DNA of 12,110 bases from Cyanobacteriota bacterium (lineage in GTDB: Bacteria; Cyanobacteriota; Cyanobacteriia; Leptolyngbyales; Leptolyngbyaceae), in assembly GCA_027482985.1 (NCBI GenBank), contig JAIXVO010000512.1, positions 1 to 12,110 of the forward strand, given 5' to 3'. The notes under the pieces were generated by a model. The model made no database searches. It saw nothing but the letters and a program-made list of their open reading frames with translations, and had not been told where the DNA came from. Made by a program: the position numbers and the translations under genes. Positions 1 to 6,922 of this stretch are shown here, piece after piece; the stretch's first letter is position 1; each line of letters starts with the position of its first letter.

Positions 1-6
1 GTGGCT

Positions 7-18
7 CCGTCATGACGG
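7..18. repeat. 12-bp perfect palindrome at the left edge
   Basis: CCGTCATGACGG reads the same on both strands and is flanked by two copies of GGCTCC. The first 80 bases hold no reading frame I can assign. One frame runs from the edge to a TAA at 35-37 and could be the last residues of an upstream gene, but nothing supports that. The palindrome may be an operator half or chance. Confidence 0.25.
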
Positions 19-204
19 CTCCAGGATGAACAAATAATCGGTCTAAGCACCAGCTCACATTGCCCACTTCCCCTCTTTGAGTGTCTCTCATCTCCACACA
101 TTCAGGTTCCTACCCATTGAGCGCAAACCGCTTGCGGAGCAACGGATCCCGCAGCCCGTTGACTGATAAGATATTAAGCAATGTGTCTGTCAGGGCTAAG
201 AATT

Positions 205-672
205 ATGGCTGTAACTGCTCCCGTTCAAGTCGGCGATCCTGTTCCCGATTTTTCCCTGCCATCGCAATCGGGCGAAGTGGTGAATGTGAAGGATTTTATC
301 GGGCAAAAAGCGGTGGTGCTATATTTCTATCCCAAAGATGATACACCGGGCTGTACGGCTGAATCTTGTGCGTTTCGCGATAGTTATCAGGTGTTCCAAG
401 ATGCCGGGGCAGAGGTGATTGGCATCAGTGCCGATTCACCCGCCTCTCATACCCAATTTGCCGCCAAACACCAATTGCCGTTCATGCTCTTGAGCGATAG
501 TGGCAACAAAATTCGTAAATTGTTTGGCGTTCCTGCGACTTTAGGTTTACTGCCAGGGCGCGTGACCTACGTCATCGATCGCCAGGGTGTCGTGAGAAAG
601 GTCTTCAATTCCCAATTCAATTTCAAAGCCCACATTGACGAAGCCCTGAAAACGCTTCAGGAAATGCCATAG
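205..672 (+). CDS. prxQ: Peroxiredoxin, PrxQ/Bcp type
   Basis: Thiol peroxidase that reduces hydrogen peroxide and alkyl hydroperoxides, probably recharged by thioredoxin. The 155-residue product has the one-domain thioredoxin fold of the AhpC/TSA superfamily. The diagnostic stretch PKDDTPGCTAESCAFRD carries the peroxidatic cysteine (Cys50) and, five residues later, the resolving cysteine (Cys55); this spacing marks the PrxQ/Bcp subfamily, which forms an intramolecular disulfide. Length fits the family. I chose the ATG at 205 because AGGG lies nine bases upstream and homology begins just after it; an in-frame ATG at 181 would add eight unlikely residues and has no ribosome binding site. No signal peptide, so cytoplasmic. 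It stands alone, converging on recQ. A weak -10-like TATTAA at 172-177 could serve as promoter. Confidence 0.93.
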   Translation: MAVTAPVQVGDPVPDFSLPSQSGEVVNVKDFIGQKAVVLYFYPKDDTPGCTAESCAFRDSYQVFQDAGAEVIGISADSPASHTQFAAKHQLPFMLLSDSGNKIRKLFGVPATLGLLPGRVTYVIDRQGVVRKVFNSQFNFKAHIDEALKTLQEMP

Positions 673-686
673 CGGCTGGTGTCGTA

Positions 687-724
687 AGGCAGGAGGCAGG
701 AGGCAGAGGGCAGAGGGCAGAGGG
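687..724. repeat. Tandem heptamer array (STRR-like)
   Basis: Five 7-bp units in exact register (AGGCAGG twice, AGGCAGA, GGGCAGA twice) plus a partial sixth fill most of the 62-bp gap between the convergent stops of the peroxiredoxin and recQ. Short tandem heptamers of this kind are well known in cyanobacterial intergenic DNA. There are no spacers and no dyad symmetry, so it is neither a CRISPR array nor a hairpin terminator. Confidence 0.8.
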
Positions 725-734
725 TCAAATCTGA

Positions 735-2372
735 CTACTCTTTAATGCAGCGCAATACCCCATAGAGCCGCGCGATCGTCACGCCCAGGGTTTTGTAGCC
801 GACTTGCTCAAATAACACGACGACTTTATCGCCTTCATGCCGAATCACGGTGCCTTCTCCCCAAGTTTTGTGCCGCACGCGAGTATTGAGGGGAAAGGGA
901 TGGCGATCGCCGTGTTCATCGGCGACTGCCATCCCTGCTTTACAGTTGTCGCAACTCTCACAGGGCGCGTCGTAGGCTTCACCAAAGTAGTTCAACAAAA
1001 ATTTGCGGCGACAATCTTTGACTTCCGCATAGCCGCGCATCATTTCCAGGCGCGACTGTTCCCACTGCCGCCGCTGCTGCTGATTTTCTACAACTGCGGC
1101 AGTCGCTTCATCGGGGGCGATTTCCGGGGTGGCGATCGCGACTTCTCCCGTTGGCAACGTTTCCACCGCGCCCACTGCCTGCAAGCGATTCAGGGCAATC
1201 TTCAGTTTGGCGGCGGGCACATCAACCTGCTCCAAGAGATCAGTCGGGGCGATCGCCTCATCTTGTTGGTGCAACACTTCGGCAATTTGCTCGACCTGTG
1301 CCGCATCCACCTTACTGCCGCTGGCAAAAAAGCGTTTCAGGTTGAGATCCGCTGGATTATAGAACAGCAGCGCTTTAGCGGGTTCGCCATCCCGTCCCGC
1401 TCGCCCAATTTCTTGATAGTAGGAGTCGATCGCGTTACTGATGTCGGCATGAAACACAAACCGCACATTCGGCTTATCAATACCCATCCCAAAAGCGGTC
1501 GTCGCGACTAACACCTCAATTTCATCCTGCATAAAAGCGATTTCCACCTGTTCCCGCTCTGCCGATTTCATCCCCGCGTGATAAAACCCAGCGTTAATCC
1601 CCGCCTCCTGTAACCGTTGGCTAATGGCTTCAGTGCGCTTGCGGGTGGCGGCATAAATGATGCCGGGTTTGTCCGTTTGGGCCACGCGATCGCAGAGGAC
1701 ATCCAGCTTTTCGTCATCGTCGTCATAGCGTTCAGCCGCTAACCACAGGTTGGGGCGATCAAATCCCTCCACGATGATGACGGCTTCCTCCATGCCCAAA
1801 TGCTGCACAATTTCCTGCTGAATCGGCGGGGCGGCAGTGGCGGTCAGCGCTAAAACTCGCGGCTGACCCAAAGCGGCGATCGCGGCTCCCAACTGTAAAT
1901 AATCGGGGCGAAAGTCATGCCCCCAGGCACTCACACAATGCGCCTCATCCACCACAAACAGAGAAACATCAGCCGTCTGAAGTTGCGCTAAGGTTTCAGG
2001 ATTACTGAACTGTTCGGGCGCTAGAAAAATAAACTCCAATTCTCCTGCCTGCAAACTGGCGAAGGTATCCTGACGATCGCCCTCCCGCACCGTGGAATTA
2101 ATGAGGGCAGCCTCGCCTACATCTTGCTGGGCGATCGCCTGTACCTGATCCCGTTGGAGCGCCAGCAACGGCGACACCACGATCGTCGCGCCCTCAATCA
2201 TCGAAGCCGCCAGTTGATAAATTGCCGACTTCCCGCCCCCCGTTGGCATCACGACTAACGTATCGTGTCCCGCCAACACTGACTCCACTGCCCGCACCTG
2301 TCCCGGATGCAATCGGTCATAACCAAAACGTTCTTGCGCCAGAGTGTGAAGCGATCGCGGCTTGCGGGGCAT
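735..2372 (-). CDS. recQ: RecQ-family ATP-dependent DNA helicase
   Basis: 3'-5' DNA helicase acting in recombination and replication-fork repair. The 545-residue protein has the superfamily 2 core: Walker A TGGGKS (44-49), DEAHC (142-146), TATA (177-180), and motif VI with QEIGRAGRDG (320-329). The RecQ zinc site is Cys454, Cys471, Cys474 and Cys477 with the usual R-x-FLLNYFGE between. Two things are unusual. About 130 residues separate motif VI from the first zinc cysteine, against roughly 60 in E. coli RecQ; the extra part (about 355-445) contains a helical, possibly winged-helix stretch. After the zinc site there is no room for the standard winged helix plus HRDC; instead a 50-residue tail (495-545) with VRHKTWGEGTVI resembles the small Tudor/SH3-like barrel at the end of UvrD/PcrA helicases. 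The ATG at 2372 lacks a clear ribosome binding site. RecQ identity is certain; the tail assignment is tentative. Confidence 0.93.
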   Translation of the reverse strand: MPRKPRSLHTLAQERFGYDRLHPGQVRAVESVLAGHDTLVVMPTGGGKSAIYQLAASMIEGATIVVSPLLALQRDQVQAIAQQDVGEAALINSTVREGDRQDTFASLQAGELEFIFLAPEQFSNPETLAQLQTADVSLFVVDEAHCVSAWGHDFRPDYLQLGAAIAALGQPRVLALTATAAPPIQQEIVQHLGMEEAVIIVEGFDRPNLWLAAERYDDDDEKLDVLCDRVAQTDKPGIIYAATRKRTEAISQRLQEAGINAGFYHAGMKSAEREQVEIAFMQDEIEVLVATTAFGMGIDKPNVRFVFHADISNAIDSYYQEIGRAGRDGEPAKALLFYNPADLNLKRFFASGSKVDAAQVEQIAEVLHQQDEAIAPTDLLEQVDVPAAKLKIALNRLQAVGAVETLPTGEVAIATPEIAPDEATAAVVENQQQRRQWEQSRLEMMRGYAEVKDCRRKFLLNYFGEAYDAPCESCDNCKAGMAVADEHGDRHPFPLNTRVRHKTWGEGTVIRHEGDKVVVLFEQVGYKTLGVTIARLYGVLRCIKE

Positions 2373-2466
2373 AGGATTGCGAGGGTAGGGTGATGTCTCC
2401 CACGATAGTGAAGGGCGGGCAGGAGAAAATCTTCAGGAAGGTAGAGGAGTCAGAAGCAAAATTGTA

Positions 2467-2489
2467 GAGACGCGCCGCTGGCACGTCTC
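2467..2489. repeat. Small hairpin repeat upstream of recQ
   Basis: GAGACG (2467-2472) pairs with CGTCTC (2484-2489), then one mismatch, then three more G-C pairs around a three-base loop. The sequence TTGTAGAGACGCGCC resembles a dispersed palindromic repeat common in cyanobacteria (recalled, not searched). No T-tract follows on either strand, so a terminator is unlikely. Confidence 0.55.
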
Positions 2490-2490
2490 C

Positions 2491-2559
2491 CGGCGATCAC
2501 GTCGCCCATCGATCGGCGATCGCGTCGCGCACCGATCGCCGATCGCGTCGCCCACCAAC
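2491..2559. repeat. Three tandem 23-bp units built around HIP1
   Basis: Three 23-bp units lie head to tail at 2491-2513, 2514-2536 and 2537-2559. Each begins CGSCGATC and contains CGTCGC(C/G)C; units 2 and 3 carry GATCGCGTCGC and unit 1 differs by a G-to-A change in the GCGATCGC core. They occupy the 193-bp gap between recQ (start 2372) and the upstream gene (stop 2566), so they lie in the recQ 5' region. GATCGGCGATC and GATCGCCGATC stretches can also fold on themselves. Confidence 0.75.
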
Positions 2560-2565
2560 CAATCC

Positions 2566-3153
2566 CTAGCGGAACATACAGGTGGTACCGCTCCAGAGGT
2601 TAGTAATGGTGGCGGTGGGTTGGGTGCCCGTTAACAGACCACCCATGCCGCCTGCTGTGAACTCGGTGCCTAAAGAGGAGGGTTGAACTTTCACCTGGTA
2701 AGCTTTGTTCAACTGGGTGCGCGTTGAACCGATGCCGATGCCCGCGATCGTGGTCAATTTTTTCGCGCTGGCACTGCGCCCATCGACCGCCCACCCCTTA
2801 AACTGTCCCTGGTTGAACCAGAGCGTTAGCCCGTTGCCCCAACTGGCGTACCCTAGCGGACCCGCGCCACATTCGGAATTGGTGCCGCGATCGCGACTTT
2901 TCCCTTGCAAATTGTTCACAATTGTCACCACTTCGGCTTCTTTCATCCCAAAGGCCAGCGATCGCGTACTTCCAGTGGCGGCATTCACGACTCGTAACCC
3001 CTGGGCATCGAGGGCCAGGACTGCCGTTTTGGGCTTCGCCTGGGCGATCGTGGGAGTTAAAGGTGCCTGCTGCGGTTTTGCGTGCGCGGGGGCGATCGCG
3101 GGTAAGAGCGTCAAACTTGCCAGACAACCAATAACGAAGCGAACTTGGGTCAT
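2566..3153 (-). CDS. Exported protein of unknown function
   Basis: I do not recognise the family. From the ATG at 3153 it has 195 residues. The N-terminus is a clear Sec signal peptide: a short start with one Arg, a hydrophobic core (FVIGCLASLTLLPAIA) and a cleavage motif APAHA before KPQQ, so the mature product should be periplasmic or cell-envelope. A Pro/Ala/Lys-rich linker follows, then a Gly/Thr-rich globular domain containing SECGAGPLGYASWGNGLTLW and ending in TTCMFR. The two cysteines of that domain, one mid-domain and one four residues from the end, may form a disulfide. I prefer the ATG at 3153 because GGA lies six bases before it; an ATG at 3171 adds six residues but has no binding site. 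A TTGACA on the minus strand at 3259-3254 could be its -35 box, without a convincing -10. It is codirectional with recQ, but the repeat-filled gap argues for separate transcription. Confidence 0.8.
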   Translation of the reverse strand: MTQVRFVIGCLASLTLLPAIAPAHAKPQQAPLTPTIAQAKPKTAVLALDAQGLRVVNAATGSTRSLAFGMKEAEVVTIVNNLQGKSRDRGTNSECGAGPLGYASWGNGLTLWFNQGQFKGWAVDGRSASAKKLTTIAGIGIGSTRTQLNKAYQVKVQPSSLGTEFTAGGMGGLLTGTQPTATITNLWSGTTCMFR

Positions 3154-3342
3154 TTTATTTCCAGGTTTCATGGTGGATTTTCAGCGGAACGATTTAGGAT
3201 TCCGACGTAGTTGAGGGACGATTTAGTTCCAGTTAGCTTGAAATTACAGCAATTGTCAAAATTAGCAGCCAGAGGGGTAGGGGCAAATGGCCATTCGTCC
3301 TAACAGTCAGTATAGTTGATTCGAGGCGACCGACTGTCAGGG

Positions 3343-4416
3343 TTAAAGCAGTGGAGATTCCAAGACATCATCGGCACGTAACTTATCAAAAGTCCGTTTG
3401 ATGAAGCTGGCCATGGGCACAGCGATCAATAATCCCAAAATACCGCCGAGTCTGGCTCCTGTGAGGATAGATAAAATCAGCCAGACTGGATTTAAACCCG
3501 TGGCTGAACCTAAAATCCGAGGTGCCACAATGTTATCAATAATTTGTCCCAGGCCCAGCGCAGTCGCTAAGACAATGCCACCTAATTGAATATTTTGAAA
3601 CGCTAATAAGGTGGAAACGATCAGCGTACTGGTTAAGCCACCGTAGGGCACGAAAGAGGCTAAACCAATCACTAAGCCAAACAATAAGGCGTAAGGAATG
3701 CGTAAAATCACAAAGGCAACGATTAAGACACCACTATAAATCGATGCGAGGGTAGCCTGACCTGCAAAGTAAACTTCAAAATTTTGGCGTAAAGACCCAC
3801 GCAAATACTCTTGCCAGACTTGTGGTAGCCAAACCAAAATCCCGTTCCATAGCTTTTCGCCATTGAGCGTGAGGAAGATGGTGAGGACTAAGGTAATAAA
3901 TAAATTGACGACACTGCCAGCGGTACTAAAGATAAAGCTGAGTGTCCGACCACTAAAGCGTTGCACTTGAGCCGCGATAGTATCGATCGCCTGGGTCGCC
4001 AAATTCCCTAAATCAATCGGCAGATTTTGTGCAAACTCCGATTGGCGGAACAGTTCTAACTGCTTGCGGCCAGAGTCTACCCATTGCGGCAACCGCGTCG
4101 CCACTTCTGCCGCCTGTTGTAACACTTGCGGCACCAGGGTTGATCCCAGAATGGTGACAATTAATAGGGCAGAGACAATCACCAGACCTGTGGCTAGATT
4201 GCGAGACATGCCCCCTTTTTGTAAGAGGCCAATGGGGTAATCCAGCAAAAAGGATAAAATCACTGCGGTGACAAAAGTACTCAGTAACGGCCCCAGTGCT
4301 TTTGCGAGTTGCAAGACCAGCCAGCCATCGAGAAACAGCAGCGGGAAGATGACAATGACAAGCAGCCATTTCGGAAACTGGCTCATTGACTGAAACATGG
4401 GCATTTTTTGAGGCAA
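3343..4416 (-). CDS. AI-2E family / PerM-type membrane protein
   Basis: Polytopic inner-membrane protein of the AI-2E transporter family (formerly UPF0118). Members include exporters of autoinducer-2 and Na+/H+-type antiporters, so the substrate cannot be inferred here. The 357-residue product has the family pattern: two or three helices near the N-terminus (about 17-62 and 74-96), a soluble, amphipathic region (97-158), then a C-terminal block of helices (160-184 and 220-338). Family motifs are GQIIDNIVAPRILG (290-303) and PVWLILSILTGARLGGILGLL (310-330, shown to within one residue of its end), near the last re-entrant and membrane helices. Translation most likely starts at TTG (4416-4414), because AGGTGA lies four bases upstream; ATG codons at residues 5, 7 and 11 have no such signal. 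No partner gene is adjacent, and the gene upstream is separated by a repeat. Confidence 0.9.
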   Translation of the reverse strand: MPQKMPMFQSMSQFPKWLLVIVIFPLLFLDGWLVLQLAKALGPLLSTFVTAVILSFLLDYPIGLLQKGGMSRNLATGLVIVSALLIVTILGSTLVPQVLQQAAEVATRLPQWVDSGRKQLELFRQSEFAQNLPIDLGNLATQAIDTIAAQVQRFSGRTLSFIFSTAGSVVNLFITLVLTIFLTLNGEKLWNGILVWLPQVWQEYLRGSLRQNFEVYFAGQATLASIYSGVLIVAFVILRIPYALLFGLVIGLASFVPYGGLTSTLIVSTLLAFQNIQLGGIVLATALGLGQIIDNIVAPRILGSATGLNPVWLILSILTGARLGGILGLLIAVPMASFIKRTFDKLRADDVLESPLL

Positions 4417-4504
4417 ACGATCACCTGAAATAGTAGCTCACAGCCTTTTGAAAAGCTATGACCTGACGAACAAAAGGATATTTGCGCAAAAGAAATTCCT
4501 TTGC

Positions 4505-4569
4505 GTAAGGGCAGGTTTTGCCCAAGTCCTTGCTTCAGTTGATCATCCTGTTGCTAAACCTGCCCTTAC
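4505..4569. repeat. 65-bp interspersed repeat with 14-bp perfect inverted ends
   Basis: GTAAGGGCAGGTTT (4505-4518) is matched exactly by its reverse complement AAACCTGCCCTTAC (4556-4569), with 37 bp between. It lies in the gap between the AI-2E gene start and the stop of the J-domain/WD40 gene. A T-rich run (ATTTTTTATTTT) follows on the plus strand, where no gene ends, so it is not an orthodox terminator for either minus-strand neighbour. Its form fits a cyanobacterial REP- or MITE-like dispersed element. Confidence 0.7.
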
Positions 4570-4594
4570 AGATTTTTTATTTTCGAGAAAATTT

Positions 4595-6103
4595 CTAAGT
4601 CTGTTGCTGCCAGAGGCGAATGGTGTGGTCACTGCCGCCGCTCAACAGGGTGCGTCCGTCGCTGCTCCAGCCGATCGCCGCCACTGCCCCCCGATGTCCA
4701 CTCAAACTGGTCAGCCGATCGCCCGTCAGCGGGTGCCAACAACGAATCGTGCCATCATCACCCGCACTGGCGAGGGTGCGCCCATCCGGGCTGAAGGCCA
4801 GCGATCGTACGGCACCTGCATGAGCCGCCCAAAGGCGCTCCAGATTGCCAGAAATGATCGCAGTTTCCGCCCAGATCGCGATCGTGCCGTCGGCACCACC
4901 GGTGGCAAACAATTTCCCTGTGGGGCTGATGGCAATGCTGGTGATGGCGGCAGATTGGCCGACCAGCGATCGCAATAATTCTCCAGTGCGGGCTTGATAC
5001 AGAGTGAGGATGTGATCCGTGCCGCCGCTGAGGGCAAACTGACCATCGGGACTAATGGCGACTGCGCCAATGGGAGTTGAGTGTTGCTGGACGACGGGTT
5101 CACTCCGCTTGGTTTTCAAACTCCAAAAACACAGTTTGCCATCCTCGCCGCCGCTGACCAATTCGTAATTGTCGGGACTGAGGGCCAGGGTGTTGACCGT
5201 CGCCGTATGGGTCACGAAGGTGCGGAGCAAATGCCCCAATTTCAGATCCCAAAGTTTGATCGTTTGCGCACTGGCAGTTGCTAACAAATCTCCATCGCTA
5301 CTGAGGGCGATCGCCCGAATTGGGGCAGCGTGTTGCGCCAGGGTATGAAACACCAACCCAGTCCGGACATTCCAGAATTTGACCGTCGTATCCAGACTGC
5401 CACTCACGACAAATTTTTGATCGCGGCTGAGGGCGATCGCGCTAATCGGGGCGGTATGGTCGTACCAGGTTTGTCGCAGTTCCCAGGTCAGGGGTTGGAC
5501 TGATGCGGGGGGCGGCGACGGTGGTGACGCGGCAGGGTGATCCCGTTTCCAGTTCCAGCCTCGCTTGTTGGGCGTGCTATCCGGCGGGGCGGCGGCGGGC
5601 GATCGCTCGGCGGCTCGTTTTTGTTCCAGTTCCAGCACTTTCGCCTGCCGTAAATCCGATTCTGCTCCCAACTCAAACCCCAACATGGAATGGGCAAACC
5701 CTCGGTAACGGTAAGCCTCGACATACTGAGGATTCAGCTTAATCGCCATACTGAAGTTCTCTAATGCCTCTTTGTAACGCCCCGCACTGGCATTCTCGGC
5801 TCCCCGCTGATACCAAAACTCTGCACTGGTGGGCTGACTGGTGACGGTCGTTTGCGGTCGGTGGGACGGTGTGGGCGGCGGCGGGGAAACCGATTCCCGC
5901 TGCGGGCGATAGTCCTTCAACTGGTGATAGGCTTCATTAATGGTTTTCAGTTTTTCCTCGGCTTGCCGTTTGAGTTCCGGGTCATGGCTGAAGCGGTCAG
6001 GATGCCAGGTTTTCGCCAGCGATCGATAAGCCTGTTTGACCGCTGCCGGATCTGCATCGGGACGCAAGCCCAAAATTTCATAGTACCGATTCATGGAACT
6101 CAT
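4595..6103 (-). CDS. J-domain/TPR/WD40 fusion protein
   Basis: Multidomain scaffold joining an Hsp70 co-chaperone module to two protein-interaction modules. Numbered from the ATG at 6103 (502 residues): a J-domain at about 6-65 with YYEILGL, the catalytic HPD tripeptide (34-36) and the helix IV stretch TINEAYHQLKDY; a Pro-rich linker; a TPR-like region (95-158) with FWYQRGAENASAGRYKEALE; a second Pro/Ser-rich linker; then seven WD40 repeats (214-499) with recurring SPDG and LWD/FW-type ends, enough for one closed propeller. The HPD is intact, so it should stimulate DnaK ATPase. No glycine/phenylalanine region or zinc fingers, so it is a class III J-protein. I chose 6103 because the J-domain begins right after it; the frame stays open to 6229, but those 42 residues look like chance sequence. 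No start has a good Shine-Dalgarno. It is divergent from an Rcp1-like regulator. The client is unknown. Confidence 0.88.
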   Translation of the reverse strand: MSSMNRYYEILGLRPDADPAAVKQAYRSLAKTWHPDRFSHDPELKRQAEEKLKTINEAYHQLKDYRPQRESVSPPPPTPSHRPQTTVTSQPTSAEFWYQRGAENASAGRYKEALENFSMAIKLNPQYVEAYRYRGFAHSMLGFELGAESDLRQAKVLELEQKRAAERSPAAAPPDSTPNKRGWNWKRDHPAASPPSPPPASVQPLTWELRQTWYDHTAPISAIALSRDQKFVVSGSLDTTVKFWNVRTGLVFHTLAQHAAPIRAIALSSDGDLLATASAQTIKLWDLKLGHLLRTFVTHTATVNTLALSPDNYELVSGGEDGKLCFWSLKTKRSEPVVQQHSTPIGAVAISPDGQFALSGGTDHILTLYQARTGELLRSLVGQSAAITSIAISPTGKLFATGGADGTIAIWAETAIISGNLERLWAAHAGAVRSLAFSPDGRTLASAGDDGTIRCWHPLTGDRLTSLSGHRGAVAAIGWSSDGRTLLSGGSDHTIRLWQQQT

Positions 6104-6247
6104 GGAGGGGTTGAGGGTGACAGGCGCTTGTACCATGATGGCATTATGCTTCAGTCCTTTGGCAAGAGTATGACAACGGGTTGAAGCTGAGACGCTGGAG
6201 CGAATTGAGCGGCTACAGGCATAAATCATGGGAGAGGGCAGCGATCG

Positions 6248-6688
6248 ATGAATGATTTAGCGAAAGAACGGTTGATTTTGGTGGTGGAAGATAATCCTGC
6301 ACACCTCAGCCGGATTGAGGCGGCCTTGCAGGAGAGTGCGGTGTGGCATCGGACGATCGCGATCGGCAACGGCACCGAGGCTCTGGACTTTCTGCATCGG
6401 CGGGGGGCGTATGGTGAAGCGGCTAAACCGGATCTAATCTTGCTCGATTTGAATCTGCCGGGAACCGATGGGCGAGACATTCTGGAACAAATTAAAGCCA
6501 CGCCGCACCTCAAACGGATTCCGATCGTCGTGTTAACCATGTCTGCCGATGCTGCCGATATTTTGCAGAGTTATGCCTTGCAGGGCAACTGTTATGTCGT
6601 CAAGTCGGAAAATCTCGATCAGTTGTTTCAGGTGGTGCGGCGCATCGAACAATTTTGGCTGGAAATTGTGACTTTACCAATTGAGTAA
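6248..6688 (+). CDS. Single-domain response regulator, Rcp1-like
   Basis: Receiver-only protein of 146 residues that takes a phosphoryl group from a histidine kinase. Receiver signature: acidic pair Glu14-Asp15, phosphoacceptor Asp67 in LLDLNLP, Thr97 and Lys119. The end, RRIEQFWLEIVTLP, carries the FW-containing segment that in cyanobacterial Rcp1 proteins helps form the dimer, so this belongs to the phytochrome-regulator family rather than to CheY. No output domain, so it acts by protein contact or as a relay. GGGAGAGGG ends nine bases before the ATG. It is paralogous to the regulator downstream of the phytochrome but more diverged: it has PGTDGRDILE where the other has PKKDGREVLAE. It is divergent from the J-domain/WD40 gene and precedes the phytochrome across an AT-rich gap. 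The cognate kinase is not shown by the sequence. Confidence 0.92.
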   Translation: MNDLAKERLILVVEDNPAHLSRIEAALQESAVWHRTIAIGNGTEALDFLHRRGAYGEAAKPDLILLDLNLPGTDGRDILEQIKATPHLKRIPIVVLTMSADAADILQSYALQGNCYVVKSENLDQLFQVVRRIEQFWLEIVTLPIE

Positions 6689-6922
6689 TGATGAGCCGAG
6701 TAAGCACTATTGCAATTAAATACTTTTATTAATAAACGTACTTTCTTATGTGTATAAATTGTTGATTGATCTGCTTTGCATTGTTTCAATAACAGTTTTC
6801 TTCCAATTCAAATAACTTTCGGTTTTATTTAAGAATTCATCAATCTGTTCTGGATTTTTCTAGACTATGCTGCTGTGTGGAGGGCGCAGATCTCCAGTTA
6901 TCATTCGCCCCTGGAGGGCACT
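6689..6922 (+). promoter_or_regulatory. AT-rich leader/promoter region of the phytochrome operon
   Basis: This 234-bp gap is much richer in A+T than its surroundings and has no open frame of note. It holds a perfect 12-bp palindrome, TTTATTAATAAA (6725-6736). A -10-like TATGCT lies at 6866-6871 without a good -35. A strong ribosome binding site, GGAGGG (6913-6918), lies five bases before the ATG at 6923. The region most likely carries the promoter of the phytochrome-Rcp1-kinase operon; no site inside it is firmly identified. Confidence 0.45.

Noticed and set aside
837..1511. Long plus-strand frame of 224 codons
   Set aside because: It lies wholly antisense to recQ, whose helicase motifs are unmistakable, and its product has no recognisable domain.
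2491..2559. Possible CRISPR array
   Set aside because: The 23-bp units are directly joined with no variable spacers, and no cas gene is present.
2705..3214. Plus-strand frame of 169 codons
   Set aside because: Antisense to the exported protein, which has a proper signal peptide; no family features on this strand.
3303..3340. ACAGTC/GACTGT pair after the AI-2E gene as a terminator
   Set aside because: Only six base pairs, a loop of more than 20 bases and no T-tract on the minus strand.
4505..4582. Inverted repeat followed by T-run as rho-independent terminator
   Set aside because: The T-run is on the plus strand, where no gene ends; the loop of 37 bases is also too long for a typical terminator.
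4448..4978. Plus-strand frame of 176 codons
   Set aside because: It runs through the 65-bp repeat and then antisense to the WD40 repeats; composition is that of a shadow frame.
6104..6229. N-terminal extension of the J-domain/WD40 protein
   Set aside because: The frame is open, but the residues are Ser/Arg-rich without any motif, and J-proteins normally begin just before the J-domain.
6875..6922. GTG start for the phytochrome
   Set aside because: The ATG at 6923 has GGAGGG at ideal spacing and matches the Cph1 N-terminus; the GTG has no binding site.
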